Origin: Lachnospiraceae bacterium
Lineage (GTDB): Bacteria; Bacillota; Clostridia; Lachnospirales; Lachnospiraceae
Reading direction: 5' to 3'
Assembly: GCA_022510615.1 (NCBI GenBank)
Contig: JAFLTC010000020.1
Span: 1 to 34,553 of the forward strand
DNA length: 34,553 nt
This document shows, piece by piece, positions 1 through 6,052 of this stretch (positions are counted from its first letter, which is position 1; each line of letters starts with the position of its first letter). The translations under genes were made by a program, and so were the position numbers. The notes under the pieces were generated by a model that had not been told where the DNA came from, ran no database searches, and saw only the letters and a program-made list of their open reading frames with translations.

Positions 1-107
1 ATTTTGTAACCGCTTGCCAGTTTCTCGGTAGACTTAGAAAGGCTGTTTCCTACAATACCTAACTGTCTGTTTGCGTTCATAGATGTAATGTTGTGTTGTA
101 CTATCAT
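1..107 (-). CDS. hag: Flagellin, N-terminal 35 codons (partial at window edge)
   Basis: This is the start of a flagellin gene, the subunit of the flagellar filament, truncated by the left window edge. The reverse complement from 107 begins MIVQHNITSMNANRQLG and continues into a stretch ending KSTEKLASGY, which is the hallmark of the flagellin D0 domain (N-x-x-x-M-N-A-x-R, then S-x-x-K-L-S/A-S-G). The start is fixed by GGAGGT at 120-115, seven bases upstream of the ATG. It lies behind its own SigD-like promoter and a long structured leader. It is the expected substrate for FliS (chaperone), FliW and the two Maf glycosyltransferases encoded just upstream. The identity is very safe; the symbol hag/fliC is conventional. 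Confidence 0.95.
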   Translation of the reverse strand, partial: MIVQHNITSMNANRQLGIVGNSLSKSTEKLASGYK

Positions 108-272
108 AATGATTACCTCCTTGTAATACACCGCAATTCCCTTTGCGGGTTGTTTTTAATTTTTTTTGTTATAATAATCGAAAGAAGCGGCAATTTTTAT
201 TGCGGGCCCTGCAACAAGCCTCGCCGCCTTCTTTCGTTACTATCTCATTCAGAAGTTCTTTTCCCTCTGACA
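108..272 (-). promoter_or_regulatory. Structured flagellin 5' leader with CsrA-like sites
   Basis: The transcript predicted from the SigD-like promoter has an untranslated leader of about 165 nt with no gene in it. Two hairpins are visible. The larger pairs 179-191 with 223-236 (13 bp with one bulged base). The smaller, at 131-148, pairs CCGCAA with TTGCGG and shows AGGGAA in its loop on the transcribed strand. The Shine-Dalgarno GGAGGT (120-115) follows about 10 nt after that hairpin. In Bacillus subtilis CsrA represses flagellin translation by binding two GGA sites in the hag leader, one overlapping the ribosome site; that is established. That the same happens here is inferred from the matching layout and from csrA and fliW lying in the same cluster. 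Confidence 0.6.
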
Positions 273-278
273 TTATAT

Positions 279-305
279 ATATCGGAAGAACAAATGATTA
301 CTTAA
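279..305 (-). promoter_or_regulatory. SigD (sigma-28) type promoter of flagellin
   Basis: On the minus strand the -35 is TTAA (305-302), followed by a 15-nt spacer and the -10 TCCGATAT (286-279). The sigma-28 consensus is TAAA-N15-GCCGATAA, so the -10 matches well and the spacing exactly. It sits between the maf stop codon and flagellin. The -35 is embedded in TTAGGGGTTAA (312-302), a string also found at the flaG promoter. Confidence 0.7.
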
Positions 306-325
306 CCCCTAATTTTAATTTTTTT

Positions 326-1891
326 TTAATTTTCTATTTTTTTTGAGTATTCTTCGTATACACATTCCAAAGCCGCATAAAATCGGGCTTTTCGGTCGGG
401 TTCTTCCAATGATTTCATATAGTCAATGACCAGTCTCATGACCGGTACCGACAAATAATTGGTCTGAAAAAAGGTTTTTTCATACCCATCTTTTCGTATT
501 TTTTCCAGATCTTCTTTGCCCTTTCGAAACTCCCGCATGACCTTCTGAAACTCCTTCGAGGTCATTTTCACCTGTGGATTTTCAAAAAGCTCTGCCGGAG
601 AAGCATCCCACTCCGTCATCTCCTCTACTACTCCCTGTAGCGGCCGTTGGATGGTCCCCTTAATTTTGGCGCCGCCTTCCGTGGCATTAATAACCTCCCG
701 GTCCGGAAAGGCCTGTATCGCCTTTTCCATCCACTCTCTAAAAACGGTCCAGTCACCGCGGGAGTATATCATATCACCGTAGTACCCTTCTGTCAGGAAC
801 CGATCATCCTTAACAAAGCCTTCATCACGTCCACTGACATGGCTTTTTCCCTCTGTGGAATAAGCCAAATCCTGTCCCACCAAAATAATGGTCTTTGTCC
901 CCAGTTCAAGAACAGAGGCAAACAAAGTAGTGGAAACTCCGAGATAGGAAGGGATTTTCGGAATATCAACGTCACTCTTAATAAGTATTTCCCGGATAAA
1001 GGCAAGATCATCCCCCCATATTTTTGCCCCGGTGCTTTTATGTATCAGGGCAACGGGAGAATTTGTCGTAATGAGCAGAGGAAGTGCAAGGCTTCTCTCA
1101 TCCTCAAAACAGTTCATGTTTTTCTTAGCGTCGGTACAGCCCACCACGTCCGGTATAATATCGGCCTTCAGAAGGGAGGGCAGGGCAGCATCGGCGCAAA
1201 AGATAAACGCCCGTCCCTTTGCCTTTTTCAATTCTCCGATATTTTTTTCTAGGGAAGGTCCCGCCGATACGATAATTACCGGAAGTTCCGGGTCCCAGTA
1301 TTTTTTCAGCCGGGCAAGAAGAATGCCATCCTTCATATAAGAAAGATTTTCCAGCTGGTTGTGAAGCATCGCCTTGACAAAACGCCTTGCCACCGGCTTC
1401 ATAAAGTCCACTTCATCGCAGACAGTACGGCAAAGCCGCTGCACTCTCTTCCATTCTTTTGGGTACTCCCGATTGTATCCGGGAGAAGAGAGAAGCAAGG
1501 TCGTCTCCACACAGCCCTCATTTAAAAGCTCACGGACCAGCTCCTCAAACTCGGAAAATCCCTGGTCTCCGCAGGTAATCATCACTCTCGGAATGGATTG
1601 CAGTTTTTTAAAGGCAGGGGTTTCTGACATGGCACGATACAAAGACTCCTCCGGCTCATATACCATAATGTAACCGGGAAGTCTCTCCGCCAATCCAAGC
1701 ACAATCTGACAATCTCCCATTCCAAATAAAATCGCATATTCCGCCCCAATAGAAACATAATAATCCAAATAGCGTTCAGCGGCATAGTTTCCATTATACA
1801 CACTGCCAAAGCGGATTTCTTTTCCATCTTTCCGGACAACAGGAAGGAGTTTTCCGTCCTGGGCCTTTAGCAAACCACACAGATTTTCCAT
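326..1891 (-). CDS. Maf-type flagellin glycosyltransferase (DUF115), copy 1
   Basis: This belongs to the motility-associated factor (Maf) family of putative flagellin glycosyltransferases, which transfer nonulosonic acids to flagellin Ser/Thr. The central DUF115/MptE-like domain is marked by PVIIVSAGPSLEKN around residues 204-217, followed by FCADAALPSLL and the later VGQDLAYS motif. An ATG at 1903 is also in frame, but GGAGG lies inside its second codon and six bases before the ATG at 1891, so 1891 is the better start (521 residues). It is a clear paralogue of the gene at 3441-5015, with colinear motifs. It is the last gene before flagellin and is separated from the upstream neuC-like gene by a triple hairpin. 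The family is confident; sugar and acceptor specificity are inferred. Confidence 0.88.
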   Translation of the reverse strand: MENLCGLLKAQDGKLLPVVRKDGKEIRFGSVYNGNYAAERYLDYYVSIGAEYAILFGMGDCQIVLGLAERLPGYIMVYEPEESLYRAMSETPAFKKLQSIPRVMITCGDQGFSEFEELVRELLNEGCVETTLLLSSPGYNREYPKEWKRVQRLCRTVCDEVDFMKPVARRFVKAMLHNQLENLSYMKDGILLARLKKYWDPELPVIIVSAGPSLEKNIGELKKAKGRAFIFCADAALPSLLKADIIPDVVGCTDAKKNMNCFEDERSLALPLLITTNSPVALIHKSTGAKIWGDDLAFIREILIKSDVDIPKIPSYLGVSTTLFASVLELGTKTIILVGQDLAYSTEGKSHVSGRDEGFVKDDRFLTEGYYGDMIYSRGDWTVFREWMEKAIQAFPDREVINATEGGAKIKGTIQRPLQGVVEEMTEWDASPAELFENPQVKMTSKEFQKVMREFRKGKEDLEKIRKDGYEKTFFQTNYLSVPVMRLVIDYMKSLEEPDRKARFYAALECVYEEYSKKIEN

Positions 1892-1930
1892 ACTATCCTC
1901 CATTCCGAAGCGTCAGCGGAGGAGGCACGC

Positions 1931-2037
1931 CGAGAAAGATGCTTCGCATTTTCTCGACTGTGCATCATATACTATTTGTGACGCTTCGGCACAAATAGTG
2001 GGTTGAAAAATCAGCGCATCAGCGTGATTTTTCAACC
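1931..2037. repeat. Three consecutive palindromic hairpins between neuC and maf
   Basis: Three stem-loops stand in a row in the 154-bp gap. The first (1931-1956) pairs CGAGAAA with TTTCTCG and ATGC with GCAT, with one bulge. The second (1971-1999) has a perfect 10-bp stem, ACTATTTGTG with CACAAATAGT. The third (2001-2037) has a perfect 13-bp stem, 2001-2013 with 2025-2037, plus three further inner pairs around an ATCA loop. None is followed by a clear T-run on the minus strand, so this is not a standard terminator. It resembles a dispersed palindromic (REP- or MITE-like) unit or an mRNA-processing/stability element. No second copy was noticed in this window. Confidence 0.75.
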
Positions 2038-2045
2038 TATCTCTC

Positions 2046-3197
2046 CTATATCATATTATCCAAATCCACAAAAGTTTTCTGGATACCGCAATTCCATACA
2101 TCGTCATTCTCTAACACTTTCAGAAAATTCTCCGTACCATGTCCCATGCCAAAGTTGTGGCATTTCACGGCATAATCCTTTGCCTGAAAAACGGCATTTA
2201 AAATCTCCGGCTCCTTCTCCGCTATATGCTGGATATTCGGTAGCTTATGAATATTATATCTGCCCTTTTGCCTCGTTCCGATATCAATGGCCGGCACACC
2301 ATAAATACCGCTCTCCCGTATACCGGCACTGGAATTACCGATAATGCAGGAAGCATTTTTTAACAACGTCAGAAAATATTCAAACCGAATGGAAGGGTAT
2401 ACGGCAAAATTTTCTTTTCCCTTCAGTTTTTTTATTTTATTTAGAATAATCTCTGAACCCAAATCATTGTTTGGATACACACAAACATAATTTTTCCCGG
2501 AGGCCTTCAGGGCACTGACAATTGTATCGATATGATCCGAAAGCTCCTCTACCTCCGTGGTAACAGGATGGTACAAAAAGATTCCGTACTCATTAAAATC
2601 AATGTCATAGTATTTCTTCACAGTTTCCAGAGAAGGAAGACTATCACTTAACATTACATCAATATCGGGAGAACCGATGACAAAAATATGGTCCTCACTC
2701 TCTCCCAGCTGGATAATCCGCTTTTTAGCCTCCTCGTTACAGACAAAATGAAGATGTGCAAATTTGGATATGGCGTGGCGGATGGAATCATCGATAGTTC
2801 CAGACACCTCACCGCCCTCAATATGGGCTACCAGTATATTATTTAACGCCCCGGTAATGGCTCCCGCCAGCGCATCAATCCTGTCACCGTGAACCAGAAT
2901 CATATCTGGCTCCACCTGGCGGACATAACCGGTCAGGTTGGTCAGCACACTGCCGAGATTATAGCTCATATCATCGGTATACTGCTGTCCGAAGGCAACA
3001 TGCACATTCTGATACCGGTCCTTTAATACCTCTTTATAAGTATTGCCGTACTGAGACAAAAGGTGCATGCCGGATACATATATGTAAACAGTATATTCCT
3101 CCGATTCATCCATCGTTTTCATAAGGGATTTGATTTTGCCATAATCCGCCCTAGTACCGGTAATGAAAAGTATTTTTTTCGTTTCTTTCTGTATCAT
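2046..3197 (-). CDS. neuC: NeuC-type UDP-N-acetylhexosamine 2-epimerase (hydrolysing)
   Basis: The 383-residue product matches the hydrolysing UDP-GlcNAc 2-epimerase family, which releases UDP and yields free ManNAc or its bacillosamine-derived analogue, the first committed step to sialic or legionaminic acid. Visible landmarks are ITGTRADYGK near the N-terminus, VHGDR, AHIEGGEVSGTIDDSIRH, and GNSSAGIRE in the C-terminal nucleotide-binding half. Length is normal for NeuC/LegG. The start follows GGAG at a six-base spacing. It sits between two maf genes and beside flagellin, so it probably supplies a nonulosonic acid for flagellin glycosylation. Whether the substrate is UDP-GlcNAc (NeuC) or UDP-diacetylbacillosamine (LegG) cannot be told from sequence alone. 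The partner synthase (neuB/legI) and cytidylyltransferase are not in this window. Confidence 0.9.
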   Translation of the reverse strand: MIQKETKKILFITGTRADYGKIKSLMKTMDESEEYTVYIYVSGMHLLSQYGNTYKEVLKDRYQNVHVAFGQQYTDDMSYNLGSVLTNLTGYVRQVEPDMILVHGDRIDALAGAITGALNNILVAHIEGGEVSGTIDDSIRHAISKFAHLHFVCNEEAKKRIIQLGESEDHIFVIGSPDIDVMLSDSLPSLETVKKYYDIDFNEYGIFLYHPVTTEVEELSDHIDTIVSALKASGKNYVCVYPNNDLGSEIILNKIKKLKGKENFAVYPSIRFEYFLTLLKNASCIIGNSSAGIRESGIYGVPAIDIGTRQKGRYNIHKLPNIQHIAEKEPEILNAVFQAKDYAVKCHNFGMGHGTENFLKVLENDDVWNCGIQKTFVDLDNMI

Positions 3198-3237
3198 CTT
3201 CTTCTCCGTTCCAAAGTGTCAAAGCTGCTTTGCCATG

Positions 3238-3453
3238 TTACAATTTTTCTGCCATCTCGTGATACAGAATGTCTGCTGCCAGTATATAGTCATTCTGTTC
3301 CAGAGCATCAAACAGAGGATTAATAAAAACAGCAAAAGCAGGAACCTGGGCAAGCAGGCCGGCCATTTCCATAAAAAGTGCCATTCCCTCCTGCGTACGG
3401 TCCTGATAAAAACAATCGGATATTTCAATTAATTTTCCTTTTAATGCTTCCAT
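3238..3453 (-). CDS. Small unknown protein of the glycosylation cassette (71 aa)
   Basis: I do not recognise this family. The product is a 71-residue soluble, probably all-helical protein with an acidic C-terminal half (ending DYILAADILYHEMAEKL). It has no signal peptide or membrane segment. Support for a real gene: a good ribosome site (AAGGAG, eight bases before the ATG), a start that overlaps the end of the upstream maf by 13 bp (typical of translational coupling), and a stop about 40 bp before neuC. The helical pattern with repeated aromatic/leucine positions suggests a small adaptor or chaperone-like protein, but this is inference. An overlapping frame at 3219-3428 lacks these supports. 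Confidence 0.65.
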   Translation of the reverse strand: MEALKGKLIEISDCFYQDRTQEGMALFMEMAGLLAQVPAFAVFINPLFDALEQNDYILAADILYHEMAEKL

Positions 3454-5015
3454 GCTGTTATCTCCTTATCATATTCATTATACACATAGTCCACTGCTTT
3501 TTCAAATCTTACTTTTCGCGGTTTTTCCTCCAGAGAAGCCATATAATCCGTCACCAGATTCATAACAGGAAGTTTTTTATAGTCCGTTTCAAAAAAGGTC
3601 TTTTCATACCCTTCTTTGCGTACTTTATTTAAGTCTTCTTTCCCCTGAAGAAATTCCTTCTTCAATTTTTCATACTCCTCCGGCCGGATGCAGACCCGGT
3701 TGTCATCCAATATTTCTTGAAAAGAAATGTCCTGCACCTTTAGCTCCCCTACCACTTCCTCTAATGTTTTTTGCCGGGTACCCTTGATTTTTGCACCACC
3801 CTCGGTGGCATTGATAAATTCCCGATCTTTTGCTCTGTGGATCTCTTTTTCCATCCACTCTCTCGTCATCGTCCAGTCCGCTCGCGAAAATACTTTCCCG
3901 CCATCATACCCCTCGGTTTCATATTTTTTATTCTTAATAAACTTTTCTTCCCGACCGGATATATGACTTTTGCCATCTTTCGAATAGGCTAAATCCTGAC
4001 CGACAAAAATAATTTTCCTTGTCCCCAGATCAATGAGGGAAGCTAAAATCAATGTGGCAACGCCCAACTCCACTTCCGTTTCCGGCAATTCGATACCGCA
4101 CCTTGTATACAGGGCATTCATAAAGGCATGGGTGCTTCCCCATATTTTCTTCGCCCTGTGATTCCGAATCAGCCCGGCAGGGGCGTTGGTGGTAACGAGA
4201 AGCGGAATGGAAAGACTTCTCTCATCAGCAAAACAGTTCATATTTTTATTAGCATCCAGACAGGCCACTAAGTCCGGTATAATATCATTTTCCAAAAGTA
4301 ACGGCAGGGCGGCATCCACGGAAAAAAGGAAAGCCCTCCCATTCACTTCCTTCAGCCATTGGAGATTTTTTTCCAGAGAGGGACCGGCGGATATGACGAT
4401 AACCGGCACTTCTTTATTCCAATATTTCGCCAGACGTCCTAACGGAATATCCCCCTCCATATTTGCCACAGTGGCAAGCTGGTTTCGTATCATACTGTGA
4501 ATAAATCGTTTCACGGAAGGACGCAAAGAATTAATTCTTTGTATCATCTCGGTAAACTGTCCCTGCAATCTCTCGATCTCCCCGGGGTAGCAGATTCCGT
4601 AACCACTGTGTATCCGAAAGGCTGTCGTGTCCACATAATTCTCATTCAAAAGCTCCCACAGAGCAACACACAGTTCAGTAAAGGACTGCTTGCCGGAAAA
4701 GATTCTCACTCTCTTTTCCACCTGCAGCTTTTTACAAATAGCAGTATGCCTCATTTCCCGATACAAGGCTTCACTTGGTTCATAGACGAAAACACTTCCC
4801 GGTATGCGCTCTAAAAGTCCCCGTAGAATCTGCCCATCACCCAGGCCGAATAATACAACATTTTCAATTTCTTCTGCTATATGATATTGCAGCCAGCGCC
4901 CCGCCGCATAGCTTCCATTATAAAGACTGCCAAATCGGATTTCCCCTCCGTCAGATTCCAGAAAAGGAACTTTGTTGCCATCCTTTGCTATCAGCAGTCT
5001 GCACTTTTGACCCAT
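3441..5015 (-). CDS. Maf-type flagellin glycosyltransferase (DUF115), copy 2
   Basis: This 524-residue protein is a paralogue of the Maf protein at 326-1891, colinear over its full length. Shared landmarks are GEIRFGSLYNGSYAAGR near residue 25, PVIVISAGPSLEKN near residue 210, FSVDAALPLLL, and VGQDLAYSKDGKSH. Maf proteins are thought to attach nonulosonic acids to flagellin before export. The start follows GGAGG at a six-base spacing. It is the first gene after the terminator that closes the flaG-fliT operon; a TATACT sequence at 5042-5037 (minus) could be a -10, but no good -35 accompanies it, so expression may depend partly on read-through. Two different Maf proteins in one cassette may have different acceptor sites or sugars (inference). 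Confidence 0.88.
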   Translation of the reverse strand: MGQKCRLLIAKDGNKVPFLESDGGEIRFGSLYNGSYAAGRWLQYHIAEEIENVVLFGLGDGQILRGLLERIPGSVFVYEPSEALYREMRHTAICKKLQVEKRVRIFSGKQSFTELCVALWELLNENYVDTTAFRIHSGYGICYPGEIERLQGQFTEMIQRINSLRPSVKRFIHSMIRNQLATVANMEGDIPLGRLAKYWNKEVPVIVISAGPSLEKNLQWLKEVNGRAFLFSVDAALPLLLENDIIPDLVACLDANKNMNCFADERSLSIPLLVTTNAPAGLIRNHRAKKIWGSTHAFMNALYTRCGIELPETEVELGVATLILASLIDLGTRKIIFVGQDLAYSKDGKSHISGREEKFIKNKKYETEGYDGGKVFSRADWTMTREWMEKEIHRAKDREFINATEGGAKIKGTRQKTLEEVVGELKVQDISFQEILDDNRVCIRPEEYEKLKKEFLQGKEDLNKVRKEGYEKTFFETDYKKLPVMNLVTDYMASLEEKPRKVRFEKAVDYVYNEYDKEITAWKH

Positions 5016-5050
5016 ACACTACCTCCACTCCGAAGAAGTATAATTTTCCA

Positions 5051-5105
5051 AAAGAAAAGAGAGTGCCCCAACTATGAGTTCTCACTCGTAGAGAGGAACA
5101 CTCTC
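5051..5105 (-). terminator. Rho-independent terminator of the flaG-fliD-fliS-fliT operon
   Basis: On the minus strand GAGAGTG (5105-5099) pairs with CACTCTC (5065-5059), enclosing a second small stem, and is followed by TTTTCTTTT (5058-5050). It begins six bases after the fliT-like stop and separates the cap operon from the glycosylation cassette. Confidence 0.8.
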
Positions 5106-5110
5106 ACTCT

Positions 5111-5605
5111 TTATTTCTTTTCGTTGAAAAAATATGACTGTTCCGGCTTATGTGTATTACTCATATTACTGTAATAATTTGCCGCCGTCTTATTGTTTAC
5201 ATGAAAATCCCGAATTTGTTTGCGCTTTTTCGACAGGTATATTTTCAGATGTCCGCTGTTCTGGTGTTCCAGCGCCTGAATCTTTACTCCAAGCTCAGAT
5301 ACCGAAGCGATTGTCTTTTGCATATCCTGAATCTCTTCCGCATAATTTCCACGGTTGGCAACAATTTCCTTTTCCACCATTTGAAACAGTGCATCAAAGC
5401 CTTCATCCAGCTCGTTCAGCTCATCAATTCTTTCGCCCTTTTCGTCCACCAATTTCTGGAAAGCATCTACATCCAATTCCTCATCCTTCAGCAGTGTTTC
5501 CTGTTCTCTGGTTTTTTCATATATAAAGGTAAGAATCTTTTCTTTTCTTTTTAAGCTATCTGCCATCATGGTTACATAGACACTGTTTTCCAGTTTTTTT
5601 TCCAT
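5111..5605 (-). CDS. FliT-like flagellar chaperone (coiled coil)
   Basis: This 164-residue, highly charged, almost entirely helical protein follows fliS by 25 bp and ends the flaG-fliD-fliS operon. The position after fliS, the coiled-coil pattern over about residues 15-125 (heptads rich in Glu, Lys and Leu) and the absence of a signal peptide fit FliT, the export chaperone for the cap protein FliD. It is longer than enterobacterial FliT (about 120 residues) and primary sequence conservation in this family is weak, so the assignment rests largely on context. The C-terminal tail (about residues 130-164, Asn/Tyr/Ser-rich) looks disordered. An FlgN-like identity is less likely because a separate flgN is present at 14777-15292. 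Confidence 0.6.
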   Translation of the reverse strand: MEKKLENSVYVTMMADSLKRKEKILTFIYEKTREQETLLKDEELDVDAFQKLVDEKGERIDELNELDEGFDALFQMVEKEIVANRGNYAEEIQDMQKTIASVSELGVKIQALEHQNSGHLKIYLSKKRKQIRDFHVNNKTAANYYSNMSNTHKPEQSYFFNEKK

Positions 5606-5630
5606 TAGCCCACATCCATTTCCGCGTCTA

Positions 5631-6011
5631 TTACTGTTCGCCTGTTCTATTTAAGCGCATAACCTCTTTCCAGGTATCCCGCATCTCCCGGATATACTTC
5701 AGAGCATCCTCTACAATCTCCGGGTCTTTTTGCATATTGGCCTCCGTCAGCCGTCGGTAGATGTAATCATACACCCGGTCAAAATCTTCCCAGACAGGAT
5801 ATTTCCGATCGAGGGTGGCACGTAGCTCCGTGATAATGTTCTCTGCCTTTCTTATGTTATTATGGGCATCCTCTACTTCATTTTTTTCCATTGCCATAAT
5901 CGCAATATTGCAGAAGCGAATCGCACCATCATAGAGCATTAAGGTAAGCTCTGCCGGAGACGCCGTAAGTATTGCATTTCTTTGATACGCATTAATCGAG
6001 TTCTGATTCAT
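5631..6011 (-). CDS. fliS: Flagellin export chaperone FliS
   Basis: FliS binds the C-terminus of flagellin in the cytoplasm, prevents premature polymerisation and delivers it to the export gate. The 126-residue product shows the standard FliS N-terminus (N-x-Y-Q-R-N-A-I-L-T-A-S-P-A-E-L-T-L-M-L-Y-D-G-A pattern) and a four-helix layout of normal length. It lies between fliD (41 bp upstream) and the fliT-like gene, the usual order. By titrating flagellin it also influences FliW/CsrA control. Confidence 0.95.
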   Translation of the reverse strand: MNQNSINAYQRNAILTASPAELTLMLYDGAIRFCNIAIMAMEKNEVEDAHNNIRKAENIITELRATLDRKYPVWEDFDRVYDYIYRRLTEANMQKDPEIVEDALKYIREMRDTWKEVMRLNRTGEQ

Positions 6012-6052
6012 TCCCTGTCCCTCCGTTTTGTCTTGCTCTCAAACAGACTCAA

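Noticed and set aside
647-1252. Open frame of about 200 codons opposite maf
   Set aside because: It lies wholly antisense to a well-supported Maf gene and shows no protein-like composition or ribosome site.
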